Source: Desulfamplus magnetovallimortis (GTDB lineage Bacteria > Desulfobacterota > Desulfobacteria > Desulfobacterales > Desulfobacteraceae). From it: a DNA stretch of 33,341 nucleotides. Made by a program: the position numbers and the translations under genes. The notes beneath the pieces were generated by a model, which had not been told where the DNA came from, ran no database searches, and saw only the letters and a list, made by a program, of their open reading frames with translations. Below are positions 7,884 through 16,137 of this stretch, piece by piece. The stretch lies in assembly GCF_900170035.1 (NCBI RefSeq), contig NZ_LT828554.1, forward strand, positions 96,557 through 129,897. The letters run 5' to 3'. Each line of letters starts with the position of its first letter. Position 1 is the first letter of the stretch.

Positions 7884-8609
7884 ATGTCATTTAACACACT
7901 ATATATATTTGAACTTAAAGATATCCGGCATGTTTACGGGAAAAAAAATGGCTCACTCCAGGATAAAAATGACCTTGAGATAGATATGCTAAGGATTTCC
8001 CGCGGTACCATAACAGGGCTTGCAGGACCAAACGGCAGTGGAAAAAGTACTCTTCTGAAGATTCTTGCTTTTGCCATAAGACCAACCTTTGGCACTGTTT
8101 TATTCAACGGAGAACCAGCACACCCCTTTTCAAAAAAAGTGCGTTTTAATATAACTCTTCTGACACAGGAACCATACCTTCTTAAAAGAAGTGTCTATGA
8201 TAATATCATTTACGGACTGAAAATAAGGGGCATGAAACGTCATGATCAAAATGTGGATATGGACAAGAAAATAAGTGATGCCATGTCCCATGTTGGTCTG
8301 GATTTTGACATGTTTGCCCACAGAAGATGGAATGAGCTTTCCGGAGGAGAAGCCCAGCGGGTGGCAATGGCTGCACGGCTTGTCCTGAAACCTTCTGTTC
8401 TTCTGCTGGATGAACCAACAGCAAGCGTAGATGCCGACAGTGCCATCATGATAAGAAGGGCAGCACAAAAGGCAAGGGATGAATGGGGCACAACAATTAT
8501 TGTTGCAAGTCACGACCAAAACTGGCTTAATGGTGTCTGCGACAGTCACCTGCATCTTTTGAAAGGGCTTATCATTCCTGAAAGTGAAATGAAATATTCT
8601 AAGGAATGA
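7884..8609 (+). CDS. tupC: Tungstate ABC transporter ATP-binding protein
   Basis: A 241-residue cytoplasmic ATPase energising tungstate uptake through TupB. All ABC motifs are present: Walker A GPNGSGKST (48-56), Q-loop in LLTQEPYLLKRSVYDN, signature LSGGEAQRVAMAARL, Walker B VLLLDEPTASVD, and the H-loop histidine in IIVASHDQNW. The first ten residues (MSFNTLYIFE) may not all be translated; no strong ribosome site is seen, and coupling to tupB, which ends 5 bases before, is likely. It closes the operon. The gap after it contains a shortened TTTACCGT repeat and then the HDOD gene. Confidence 0.92.
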   Translation: MSFNTLYIFELKDIRHVYGKKNGSLQDKNDLEIDMLRISRGTITGLAGPNGSGKSTLLKILAFAIRPTFGTVLFNGEPAHPFSKKVRFNITLLTQEPYLLKRSVYDNIIYGLKIRGMKRHDQNVDMDKKISDAMSHVGLDFDMFAHRRWNELSGGEAQRVAMAARLVLKPSVLLLDEPTASVDADSAIMIRRAAQKARDEWGTTIIVASHDQNWLNGVCDSHLHLLKGLIIPESEMKYSKE

Positions 8610-8620
8610 GTCTTAGCCAA

Positions 8621-8657
8621 ATTCAATGGCCACCCCTTAGTAGTATTTTCACGGTAA
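8621..8657 (-). repeat. TTTACCGT dispersed repeat, shortened copy 3
   Basis: On the minus strand: TTACCGTGAAAATACTAC, then AAGGGGTGGCCATTGAAT. Compared with full copies about 15 bases are missing between the two words. Its TTACCGT end points at the HDOD gene start 20 bases away. Confidence 0.6.
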
Positions 8658-8676
8658 TTAAGGATAACAGGAGAAG

Positions 8677-9771
8677 ATGCCCTATAAAAATATAATGGCA
8701 AATACTATTGCCCAGGAAATTCTTGACTCAGGTGTAAAAATTCCATCCCTGCCGGATTCTGCTCCCCGTCTTATGACAATGTCCAGGATGCCAGTTGACA
8801 AAATTGATATCAGGGAGCTTGAAAATCTTATTCAGAGTGATCCTGTACTTTTTGCACAGATACTTAACCTTGCTAACTCCCCTTATTACAGAACCGTTGT
8901 TGAGGTTACAGGGTTACGTACAGCAATAATGCGTATTGGTTTGACAGAGACCTTAAGTGCACTTTACCGATATCTTTTTAAAAATGCACTTCCTGAGTTT
9001 CCAAAGCTCAAAGGATTTTCAGATAAGGAGTACTGGGAGGAGTCATGGGCATGCGCCATTGCAAATAGACGGCTTGGAGATCCAAGATTAATGGTGGAAT
9101 CTCTGCCCGGGGAGCTTTATATTGCGGGTTTGTTGCAGGGTATAGGTAAGCTGATTCTTGCAGTTTATGACCCAAATGCATTTGATAAATGCATTGATAT
9201 CACAAGACGTACAAAAAAACCCCTTGCAAATGCAGAGTTTGAGATTTTCAAAACCACCGGAAGTCTTGTGGCACGTAAAATCCTGGAATCCTGGAATCTT
9301 CCTGACAGAGTTTGTGCTGCTGTTGCATACTGGCAATCCCCTGAATCTGCCGAGCCTGAATATAGGGAAATAGCAGGCCTTACACAGTTTGCCTGCTCCA
9401 TTGTAAGGCTTTCCGGAATTGTCAGCTCGTGTGAGGGTATGGAGAGATCATCCCCTGAATCCTTTCTCACTGATCTTTCTGGTACCTATATTTTGCGAAA
9501 CAGAGCTTTTCCACTTACTGCTTCTGGAAAACAGTATAAACTTGTTCAGGAGATTGTGTCACTTCTGGATGATAATTTTCCGGAAGCCAATTTGAGGGAA
9601 AAAATGAATATAAGCCTAAAAGATAGCAGGCAATCTTCCGGAAGCTCACGCATTAACAACGCTGCAGATCGTGGTTCAGTTGAAAAGCGGAAAAATAATA
9701 AAAAACATGCCTCTGAATCCGTTGGAAAAGGGGGCTTTTTTGCCTGGTTAAAATCGCTTTTCAGGTTATAG
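8677..9771 (+). CDS. HDOD domain signalling protein
   Basis: A 364-residue soluble protein. Residues 15-225 form an HDOD domain, a catalytically dead relative of HD phosphohydrolases found in bacterial signalling. Recognisable parts are IPSLPDSAPRLM, the helix with IQSDPVLFAQILNLANSPYY, and LRTAIMRIGLTETLSALYRY. The LYIAGLLQGIGKLIL segment keeps G-G where true HD enzymes would have His-Asp. The C-terminal 50 residues are low-complexity and basic, ending in the amphipathic GGFFAWLKSLFRL, possibly a membrane-touching or partner-binding tail. AGGAG lies 3 bases before the ATG at 8677; an ATG at 8695 is the alternative. The stop is TAG. Partners are unknown; it may share no operon with tupABC. 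Confidence 0.88.
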   Translation: MPYKNIMANTIAQEILDSGVKIPSLPDSAPRLMTMSRMPVDKIDIRELENLIQSDPVLFAQILNLANSPYYRTVVEVTGLRTAIMRIGLTETLSALYRYLFKNALPEFPKLKGFSDKEYWEESWACAIANRRLGDPRLMVESLPGELYIAGLLQGIGKLILAVYDPNAFDKCIDITRRTKKPLANAEFEIFKTTGSLVARKILESWNLPDRVCAAVAYWQSPESAEPEYREIAGLTQFACSIVRLSGIVSSCEGMERSSPESFLTDLSGTYILRNRAFPLTASGKQYKLVQEIVSLLDDNFPEANLREKMNISLKDSRQSSGSSRINNAADRGSVEKRKNNKKHASESVGKGGFFAWLKSLFRL

Positions 9772-9777
9772 CTGTAG

Positions 9778-9960
9778 TGCATTGTTAAAGCTAAAAATTA
9801 GATTCTTATTTCTGACATTGACTTGATGAAATGCTCTTGATTTTCGTGTTATTTTGGCAAGAGAATTAGAAAACCTCTTTGGCTCTGGCTTGTCCAGGTT
9901 AGGTTTCGGTTAATTTTAGAGACAAGGAATGCCTTGCCTCTACGTTGCAGATAACCCTAA
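9778..9960 (+). repeat. Dispersed repeat with a second element nested inside
   Basis: The outer parts (GCATTGTTAAAGCTAAAAAT on the left; palindrome around GGAATGCC and TACGTTGCAGATAACCCTAA on the right) match 6099-6186. Between them, from about 9801 to 9895, is sequence starting ATTCTTATTTCTGA and including TTTTGGCAAGAGAATTAG and AAACCTCTTT. That inner piece recurs on its own, with a deletion, at 18296-18350. Confidence 0.65.
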
Positions 9961-9965
9961 ACTGA

Positions 9966-10023
9966 TATGGTTGTGATTCAGCCAACCCCAAAGACGAAAA
10001 TTTGTATCCATTTCCACGGTAAA
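9966..10023 (-). repeat. TTTACCGT dispersed repeat, copy 4
   Basis: On the minus strand: TTTTACCGTGGAAATGGATA, then CAAATTTTCGTC, then TTGGGGTTGGCTGAATCA. It ends 2 bases from the stop of the surface-protein fragment, so it lies downstream of a gene. Confidence 0.8.
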
Positions 10024-10024
10024 A

Positions 10025-10279
10025 TTAAGAATTGACAGTGTCGATCAAAGCCGGTGTTGTCTCCAACCTCTGATCTCCCAGCATTACCTCTCCAGCATCA
10101 ATCACAAGACAAACAGGAGGCATATCGGAAAAAGAGACAGACTGTTGATCGGTCGTTGCTGGCAGGGAGATAAGTGTTCCGTCTGTTCCTTCAAATGTGA
10201 CTGTAGCTCCTGACCGGAATACTGTAAAAATAGTTGAAGGTGCTTCAATCGTTATAGTATTTGCCCCGGGAAAATTCAT
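10025..10279 (-). pseudogene. C-terminal fragment of a surface-type protein
   Basis: An 84-residue frame, open a little further upstream to about 10321 (adding IRIRVIESGGRAKV). It reads like the end of a long beta-rich extracellular protein: many Thr, Val, Ser and Gly, alternating TITIEAPSTIFTVFRSGATV, and a final GDQRLETTPALID. The RVIESGG start looks like a cut inside a larger domain. GGAAGGG about ten bases before the ATG could be a chance ribosome site. I infer a truncated remnant of a large adhesin-like gene, next to a broken transposase; an intact small secreted protein is unlikely because no signal peptide is present. Confidence 0.45.
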
Positions 10280-10343
10280 AACTTTCGCCCTTCCACCGCT
10301 TTCAATTACCCTGATTCTAATTTATTTTGTGGTTTAGTTAAAA

Positions 10344-11099
10344 ATGAGGCATAATCGATTAAAACTTTACCAATCAGGAGACTCGCCACAAATGCAAAAC
10401 GACAATGCAGTAAAACAAAACATATTGTTACAAGTAATATCAAGCGGATAACCCTTCCGATAGAAATGGCAAAATATCAAGAGAGCTTTGATGATTGTTC
10501 TGCTTATCGAAAATGGGTTGACAGCATGATCAATCAGCATCCTGAATTGTTTCCGGATACAATAAGTTCTGGTTATAGTTTGCACGATAAAAGGGTGGTG
10601 TCCCAAATATGTTGATGAGCTCTTCACAAACCTTGATTCAGCAGGGCTTTCACAAAAAGATATCAACACTTTTATGACACTACCGATAAAAGAACTTCAG
10701 ACAAGCTCAAAGACGTTCCATTAAGACGAATTTGCCTGAAAACCCTTGACAGCCAAGCTAAAAAACAGGTCTTCACAATAGCCCCAAGTTTTGTGATGCC
10801 CTATATGGTTGGCTATACAGATGAAGTGGAAAAAGCCCTGTTTTTGAGACGATTTGATGTTCCTTTTTGGGCATTGACATATGTTTTTGGAAAAAATGAT
10901 GATTATTGGTATCGTATGGAAAACCATTTTGGACGATACCACGTTGTACAAACAGTGGTAAAATTACCTGAGAATCTACAGCCCAGAGCCACCCCAGGCC
11001 CACGGTTGCGGCTCTCATTCCCACGATTGCGGGCCTGATAAACACGATTGTGGTTCTGATTCAAAAGGAAGTTGCGGATGCGGGTGTTGAACATCTAAA
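10344..11099 (+). pseudogene. Broken transposase gene
   Basis: Three pieces in different frames. The first (10344 on) starts MRHNRLKLYQSGD and stops after 36 codons. The second starts about 10449 and reads MAKYQESFDDCSAYRKWVDS, then INQHPELFPDTISSGYSLHD. The third, about 10707-10978, includes PSFVMPYMVGYTDEVEKAL, then FWALTYVFGKNDDYWYRM. The segments look like an IS transposase of a type common in proteobacteria and cyanobacteria, but I cannot name the IS family with certainty, and the catalytic residues are not preserved as one frame. The stretch between pieces 2 and 3 (DELFTNLDSAGLSQKDI) may be unrelated inserted sequence. No terminal repeats were found. It is certainly nonfunctional. Confidence 0.6.
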
Positions 11100-11143
11100 G
11101 AATAACGTGACTTAATATTTGATAGTTGAAACTATGCGTTCGG

Positions 11144-11183
11144 AAAAGACGGGGCTTGTGGATAAAGCAGCCCCGTCTTTTTT
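11144..11183. terminator. Rho-independent terminator, probably bidirectional
   Basis: AAAGACGGGGCT and AGCCCCGTCTTT form a 12-bp GC-rich stem around a loop of about ten bases. A run of T follows on the plus side and TCTTTT on the minus side. On the minus strand it closes the toxin-antitoxin operon, whose last stop is at 11212. Confidence 0.85.
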
Positions 11184-11211
11184 GAGAAACGGTTTTAGAG
11201 AGAATAGAATA

Positions 11212-11502
11212 CTATGCCCCTAAAGCCTTAGAAACAATTTCTGGATTTTTTGATGCAATTTTCAATAGAGCTCTTGCGGGGCCATCAGGGCTTCTTCTAC
11301 CTTGTTCCCAGTTTTTAAGAGTAGCAATGCTGACACCAATCATAAGTGCGAATTCGCTTTGAGATTTTTGAAGTTTTCCTCTTATCGTTTTGATATCTAA
11401 TGGACTAAATTCAAATTTTCGGGAAGGAGCAAGTTCACCTTTTTTAATTTGACCGGCTTGTTTGATGCTTTTGACGAGATTGTTAAAATCTTCCTCTTTC
11501 AT
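11212..11502 (-). CDS. XRE-family antitoxin (NadS/HigA-like)
   Basis: A 96-residue DNA-binding antitoxin. Residues 34-88 form an XRE helix-turn-helix: IRGKLQKSQSEFALMIGVS, then ATLKNWEQGRRSPDG, the typical NadS/HigA sequence. The N-terminal 30 residues probably bind the toxin. It normally neutralises its partner and represses the shared promoter. Its ATG overlaps the toxin stop by four bases (ATGA, 11499-11502), so translation is coupled and the toxin is encoded first, as in higBA-type modules. The stop is TAG, with a strong terminator shortly after. The family is clear; the antitoxin role rests on the pairing. Confidence 0.88.
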   Translation of the reverse strand: MKEEDFNNLVKSIKQAGQIKKGELAPSRKFEFSPLDIKTIRGKLQKSQSEFALMIGVSIATLKNWEQGRRSPDGPARALLKIASKNPEIVSKALGA

Positions 11503-11816
11503 TGCAATAATTCCTTAATAAGATCTTTTAGTATCTTGATTTGGTCAGGAGAAAGATTAGTTTGTTTACTTTTTTTATAAATCAATAGCATGTAAATTGT
11601 TTCATTTGGATTGTCCAAGTAATATATCAAGCGTAGTCCACCTCTTTTACCTCTCCCCTGAAAGCTACATCGGATTTTTCGAAGTCCACCGCTGTTTTGA
11701 ATAATTTTACCTGCTTCTGGACGTAATACCAATGCTTTTTGAATCATTCTGTAGTCGTCATCAGGTAATAATTCGCAAATTAATTTTGTAAAAATTGGTG
11801 TTTCGATAAATTCCAT
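11499..11816 (-). CDS. RelE/HigB-type toxin
   Basis: I take the ATG at 11816 (MEFIETPIFTKLICELLPDD), 105 residues, because the family starts this way; the frame is open 12 codons further without a ribosome site. The RelE/ParE fold is visible in LRKIRCSFQGRGKRGGLRLI, then YYLDNPNETIYMLLIYKKSK, with the usual basic residues near the mRNA-cleaving surface, and a helical tail LSPDQIKILKDLIKELL. Such toxins cleave mRNA on the ribosome. It overlaps the XRE antitoxin gene. It lies 65 bases beyond gabD on the same strand but has its own promoter-like sequence, so it is probably an independent module inserted behind the gab operon. Confidence 0.87.
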   Translation of the reverse strand: MEFIETPIFTKLICELLPDDDYRMIQKALVLRPEAGKIIQNSGGLRKIRCSFQGRGKRGGLRLIYYLDNPNETIYMLLIYKKSKQTNLSPDQIKILKDLIKELLQ

Positions 11817-11823
11817 AGTTCTT

Positions 11824-11852
11824 TTTATACGCCAATGACGTACACAAGACAA
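11824..11852 (-). promoter_or_regulatory. Candidate toxin-antitoxin promoter
   Basis: On the minus strand TTGTCT and TATAAA are separated by exactly 17 bases. The -10 element ends only about 7 bases before the toxin ATG, implying a very short or absent leader, and no Shine-Dalgarno is seen. An AT-rich palindromic stretch (AATTTAAATT, near 11862) sits upstream. Confidence 0.45.
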
Positions 11853-11881
11853 GAAAATTACAATTTAAATTCAAATTTTTT

Positions 11882-13342
11882 TCAGATTCCGGCCATGCAA
11901 AGGTATTTAATCTCAAGGTAATCGTCCACCCCGTATTTGGAACCTTCCCGACCATTGCCCGACTCTTTTACACCGCCAAATGGGGCAACAGGATTGGAAA
12001 TCAGGCCGGTATTGATACCAACCATTCCTGACTCAAGTTTTTCCCCCACTCGCCATGTCCTGGCCATGTCTCTGGTATAAAAATAGGCAGCAAGTCCAAA
12101 TTCGGTTTTGTTGGCCTTGTGGATGGCTTCGTCCTCAGTTTCAAATTTCAGAACCGGAGCCAGCGGGCCAAATGTCTCTTCTGTGGAGATCAGCATCTCT
12201 TCTGTGGCATCTGCGATCACTGTCGGTTCATAAAATGATCCTCCGAGGGCATGGCGTTTTCCTCCTGTTACCAGGCGTCCACCCTTTGCAAGAGCATCTG
12301 CAACATGCTCTTCAACCTTTTTGAGGGCTGCCATATCAATCATTGGCCCTTGCTGGGTTTCACCTTCAAGACCGTTCCCGACTTTCATTTTTTGTACAGC
12401 ATCTGCAAGTTTTTGACAAAATGCATCATAAATTCCAGATTGAACAAGAAAACGGTTGGTGCAGACACAGGTCTGTCCAGTGTTGCGATATTTTGAGACA
12501 ACTGCCCCTTCAACAGCCGCATCCAGATCTGCATCATCAAAGACAATAAAAGGTGCATTTCCCCCCAGTTCCATGGAAACACGTTTCATTGTATCAGAAG
12601 CATCCCGCATTAATTTTTTACCCACTGCGGTTGAGCCTGTGAAGGTAATTTTGCGAACAAGTGGGTTGGCTGTCATTTCTCCGCCAATGGCAGATGAGGA
12701 ACCTGTAATGACATTAAATACACCACGGGGAATACCGGCTCTATGGGCAAGCTCTGCAATGGCAAGTGCTGAATATGGCGTTGCTTTTGCAGGTTTCACA
12801 ACGATTGAGCAACCAACAGCAATTGCAGCTCCGGCTTTTCGGGTGATCATGGCACTTGGGAAATTCCACGGGGTAATGGCTGCCACGACACCTATGGGTT
12901 GCTTTATGACCACCAGGCGCTGTGACTGGACGGTTTGAGGGATGACATCACCATAGATTCGTTTTCCCTCTTCTGCAAACCATTCAAAAAATGCTGCTGC
13001 ATAGGCAATTTCTCCACGGGATTCAGCCATGGGTTTCCCCTGCTCTGCGGTCATGATAATTGCCAGATCTTCTTGATGCTCCATCATAAGATCGTGCCAT
13101 CTGCGGATTATTCTGGAACGATCCCCTGCGGTTTTTGCCTGCCATTCATATCTGGCCTCTTCGGCAGCTTTGATAGCTTTTCTTGTCTCTTCAGCGCAGC
13201 ACATGGGAACAGTACCAATTGTTTCTCCTGTTGCGGGATTGGTAACATCCAATGCCTTATTGCTGTCAGCATTTACCCATTCTCCCTGGATATAGCACTT
13301 TTGGTGAAACAAAGTTGGATCTTTTAATATTTTTTTTATCAT
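11882..13342 (-). CDS. gabD: Succinate-semialdehyde dehydrogenase
   Basis: A 486-residue cytoplasmic aldehyde dehydrogenase of the GabD type, oxidising succinate semialdehyde to succinate with NAD(P)+. Active-site parts are intact: the general-base Glu in MELGGNAPFIVFDDADLDAA, the nucleophilic Cys in RNTGQTCVCTNRF, the glycine motif ITFTGSTAVGKKLM, and TPWNFPSAMITRKAGAA in the cofactor domain. The second Cys two residues after the catalytic one is typical of GabD and can be redox-regulated in E. coli. It starts 6 bases after the stop of gabT and its sequence ends the operon. Glutarate-semialdehyde dehydrogenase is the near alternative, but the gabT pairing favours the GABA route. Confidence 0.92.
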   Translation of the reverse strand: MIKKILKDPTLFHQKCYIQGEWVNADSNKALDVTNPATGETIGTVPMCCAEETRKAIKAAEEARYEWQAKTAGDRSRIIRRWHDLMMEHQEDLAIIMTAEQGKPMAESRGEIAYAAAFFEWFAEEGKRIYGDVIPQTVQSQRLVVIKQPIGVVAAITPWNFPSAMITRKAGAAIAVGCSIVVKPAKATPYSALAIAELAHRAGIPRGVFNVITGSSSAIGGEMTANPLVRKITFTGSTAVGKKLMRDASDTMKRVSMELGGNAPFIVFDDADLDAAVEGAVVSKYRNTGQTCVCTNRFLVQSGIYDAFCQKLADAVQKMKVGNGLEGETQQGPMIDMAALKKVEEHVADALAKGGRLVTGGKRHALGGSFYEPTVIADATEEMLISTEETFGPLAPVLKFETEDEAIHKANKTEFGLAAYFYTRDMARTWRVGEKLESGMVGINTGLISNPVAPFGGVKESGNGREGSKYGVDDYLEIKYLCMAGI

Positions 13343-13348
13343 TTGTTA

Positions 13349-14596
13349 TTATTCCTGTTCAATAAATTCAAGCCCTTTTTCCATAATGGAAAGCCCCTTT
13401 TCCAGCACATCATCTTCGATCACAAGGGGCATGAGCACCCTTATGATATTGCCATGGACACCACAAACCAGAATCACAAGCCCGTTGTCAAAACAGAATG
13501 ATGAGAGGGCTTTGGCTTTTTCTGCTGAGGGTGTATCATCTTTGTTGACAATGGCAAGTCCCAGCATGGCACCCAGGCCTCTGATCTCACCCACATGATC
13601 AAAACGGGACTCCCATTTTTTGAAACGATCTAAAAGATGATTCCCCAATTTGACTGATTTTTCAAGGATATTTTCCGTTTCAAATATATCCATGACAGCA
13701 AGAGCAGCAGCACAGGCAACAGGGTTTGCGCCATAGGTTCCCCCAAGGCCGCCGGGATGAACGCAATCCATGATCTCAGCTTTTCCCACAACAGCACTAA
13801 GGGGCATGCCTGCGGCAAGACTTTTGGCAACCGTTGTGATATCCGGTGCAATACCCCAGTGCTCCATGGCAAACATTTTTCCTGTACGTCCCATACCGCT
13901 CTGGATCTCGTCGGCAATGAAAAGAATGCCATTCTCTTTACAAAGGGCAGCCACTTCCTGAAAATATCCGTCAGGGGGAGCTATGAATCCCCCTTCGCCC
14001 TGGACAGGTTCTGCCACAATGGCTGCCACGCTTTGGGGATCTATTCCTGTGATAAAAAATTCTTTGAGCGCTTTGATATCACCAAAGGGGGCTCTGTAAA
14101 TTTCCGGAGCAAAGGGGCCGAATTTCCATTTATAGGGTTTTACCTTGGCGGTCATGGTCATGGTGAGGCAGGTTCTTCCGTGATAGGCGTTGTCAAAGAC
14201 CACAATGGCCTGACGTCCGGTGTAGTAGCGGGCTATTTTTACAGCATTTTCAACAGCTTCTGCGCCACTGTTAATAAAAAGTGCCTTTTTGGGGAACTCT
14301 CCTGGAACCACGGCACACAGTTTTTCAGCAAGGCGAACCGCTGTATCATATGGTGTTACCATGAAGCAGGTGTGGGTGAACTTTTCGGCCTGTTCCTTGA
14401 TGGCAGCCACCACTTTGGGGTGGCTGTGTCCTACATTCATGACAGCAATTCCGCCGGCAAAATCAATATATTCCTTTCCTTCCACATCCTTGATGATGCT
14501 GCCCTTTGCCGATTCCACATATAGGGCTGTGCCGCTTGCGTGGCCTGTGGGAATCACATTATTGCGAAGTGACTGTATTTCCTTATTGGTTGTCAT
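13349..14596 (-). CDS. gabT: 4-aminobutyrate aminotransferase
   Basis: I choose the ATG at 14596 (MTTNKEIQSLRN), 415 residues, because GGAGAG lies 7 bases before it and the E. coli protein starts similarly; an ATG at 14611 is less likely. It is a class-III PLP aminotransferase moving the amino group of GABA to 2-oxoglutarate to give succinate semialdehyde. Seen are GAEAVENAVKIARYYTGRQA, the PLP-aspartate motif FIADEIQSGMGRTGKMFAME, and the Schiff-base Lys in TTVAKSLAAGMPLSAVVG. Length matches GabT. It lies between livF (about 120 bases upstream, with a repeat) and gabD. Related omega-amino acids such as 5-aminovalerate are possible substrates. Confidence 0.92.
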   Translation of the reverse strand: MTTNKEIQSLRNNVIPTGHASGTALYVESAKGSIIKDVEGKEYIDFAGGIAVMNVGHSHPKVVAAIKEQAEKFTHTCFMVTPYDTAVRLAEKLCAVVPGEFPKKALFINSGAEAVENAVKIARYYTGRQAIVVFDNAYHGRTCLTMTMTAKVKPYKWKFGPFAPEIYRAPFGDIKALKEFFITGIDPQSVAAIVAEPVQGEGGFIAPPDGYFQEVAALCKENGILFIADEIQSGMGRTGKMFAMEHWGIAPDITTVAKSLAAGMPLSAVVGKAEIMDCVHPGGLGGTYGANPVACAAALAVMDIFETENILEKSVKLGNHLLDRFKKWESRFDHVGEIRGLGAMLGLAIVNKDDTPSAEKAKALSSFCFDNGLVILVCGVHGNIIRVLMPLVIEDDVLEKGLSIMEKGLEFIEQE

Positions 14597-14622
14597 TTTA
14601 TATCTCTCCATATTTTTTTTAT

Positions 14623-14691
14623 TTTACCGTGAAAATGGCTATCATTTTTATATTTGGGGGTGACTGATACGTAATCAATCATGCCTGTTTA
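14623..14691 (+). repeat. TTTACCGT dispersed repeat, copy 5
   Basis: It reads TTTACCGTGAAAATGGCTAT, then CATTTTTATATTTGGGGGTG, then the small stem ACTGATACGTAATCAATC, ending ATGCCTGTTTA. It is nearly identical to 20010-20078. It lies between livF and gabT, with its TTTACCGT end 26 bases before the gabT ATG. Confidence 0.92.
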
Positions 14692-14714
14692 TTCAAAATA
14701 GATATATGGTACTT

Positions 14715-15425
14715 TTAAATACCGAGATAAGCCTCTTTAATATGGGGATCCCCGAGAAGATCCTGAGCTTTTCCCTCCATGGCAATACGACCATGCTCCA
14801 GCACATACCCTCTGTCACTCAACTTCAGTGAGTGGTTGACATCCTGTTCCACCAGAAGAACCGTTGTTCCCTGATCTGCTATTTTTCGTATGGTCTCAAA
14901 GATGCTGTTGATGAGCACCGGAGCAAGCCCAAGGGATGGTTCATCAAGCATCAGAATTTTGGGTTTTGCCATAAGCCCTCTGCCAATGGCCACCATCTGC
15001 TGCTCCCCTCCTGAAAGGGTAATGGCAAGTTGAGCCTCTCTCTCCTTAAGTCTTGGCAGCATCTCATAGACCTCTTCCAGGGTCTCTTCCATGTATTGAT
15101 CTGCCCGTTCGTTGTAAGCGCCTACAATGAGATTATCTTTTATGCTCATGAGGGAAAAAAGACGTCTGCCTTCAGGGACATGTACAATTCCCTTGTGAAC
15201 AATCTCCTCGGGTGGCAAACTTTCAATGGCAGCGTCTTCAAACCTGATCTGCCCCTTTGCCGGATTCATCAATCCTGAGATGGTTCTCAGAAGTGTGGAT
15301 TTGCCGGCACCATTTCCCCCGATAATGCTGACCACTTCACCTTCATTTATGTTCAGGGAGAGATCGAAAATCACCTGAACATCCCCGTAAAATACATCGA
15401 TATTTTTGATGTCAAGAAACGCCAT
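14715..15425 (-). CDS. livF: Branched-chain-type amino acid ABC transporter ATPase LivF
   Basis: A 236-residue ATPase, one of the two that power the Liv-type importer. Motifs: Walker A GGNGAGKST near residue 36, signature LSGGEQQMVAIGRGLM, Walker B ILMLDEPSLGLAP, and the switch His in DVNHSLKL. The text HVPEGRRLFSLMSIKDNLIVGAY is the LivF hallmark that separates it from LivG. GGGGGGAG sits just before the ATG, and its start overlaps the end of livG by 14 bases. In this operon the cargo is probably not leucine but GABA or a related compound, judging only from the following gabT-gabD. Confidence 0.93.
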   Translation of the reverse strand: MAFLDIKNIDVFYGDVQVIFDLSLNINEGEVVSIIGGNGAGKSTLLRTISGLMNPAKGQIRFEDAAIESLPPEEIVHKGIVHVPEGRRLFSLMSIKDNLIVGAYNERADQYMEETLEEVYEMLPRLKEREAQLAITLSGGEQQMVAIGRGLMAKPKILMLDEPSLGLAPVLINSIFETIRKIADQGTTVLLVEQDVNHSLKLSDRGYVLEHGRIAMEGKAQDLLGDPHIKEAYLGI

Positions 15426-16137
15426 ATTCTCCCCCCAGATAGGCTTTGATTACATTTTCATCTGCTGCCACTTCACGGGGAGTCCCCTGGGCAATCTTTT
15501 TTCCGAAATGAATCACCACAATGCGGTCGGAAAGAGCCATAATAGCCCGCATGATATGCTCAATCACAAAAATGGTGACTCCCTGATCCCTTAGAAAACG
15601 GATGATTTCAACCATCTCGTCCACCTCTCCCGGGCGAAGACCTGCCATAACCTCATCCAGCAGTAAAAGAGACGGCTCCGTAGCCAGCGCCCTTGCAATT
15701 TCAAGCCTCTTGCGGTCGGCAATGGTCAAATCTCCGGATCTGAAATCCTTTTTATCCTCAAAATTGAGGGTTTTAAGGACATTAATGGCCTTCTCCTCGG
15801 CTTCAGCCCTTTTGTCTGTGGTGGCAAATGCCCCGACCATGACATTGTACAGAACGCTTTTGGATGCAAAAGGTTTTACAATCTGAAAGGTTCTTGCAAG
15901 ACCCCTTTTGCAGAGATCCCAGGGTTTTTCCCTTTTTGTGATCTGGCCATCGAAACGCACTTCGCCTTCGGTTGGGGTGTAAACTCCTGCAATGCAGTTG
16001 AATGCAGTGGACTTACCGGCACCATTTGGCCCGATCAGCCCGAGGATTTCACCTTTTTCAATGGATAGGTTCAGGCTGTCCACCGCAGTCAATCCTCCGA
16101 AACGCATGGTCAGGTTGTTGACTTCAAGAATCTTCAT
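15412..16137 (-). CDS. livG: Branched-chain-type amino acid ABC transporter ATPase LivG
   Basis: A 241-residue ATPase pairing with LivF. It has Walker A GPNGAGKST near residue 36, the LivG-typical GLARTFQIVKPF, a short signature region in SGDLTIADRKRLEIARALAT, Walker B LLLLDEVMAGLRPGEVDEM, and the switch His in VIEHIMRAIM. The signature lacks the usual LSGGQ and has LTIADRK instead, as many LivG proteins have YGxQR variants; this is still a departure worth noting. The ATG overlaps the livM stop by four bases (ATGA, 16134-16137), so expression is coupled. Confidence 0.92.
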   Translation of the reverse strand: MKILEVNNLTMRFGGLTAVDSLNLSIEKGEILGLIGPNGAGKSTAFNCIAGVYTPTEGEVRFDGQITKREKPWDLCKRGLARTFQIVKPFASKSVLYNVMVGAFATTDKRAEAEEKAINVLKTLNFEDKKDFRSGDLTIADRKRLEIARALATEPSLLLLDEVMAGLRPGEVDEMVEIIRFLRDQGVTIFVIEHIMRAIMALSDRIVVIHFGKKIAQGTPREVAADENVIKAYLGGEYGVS

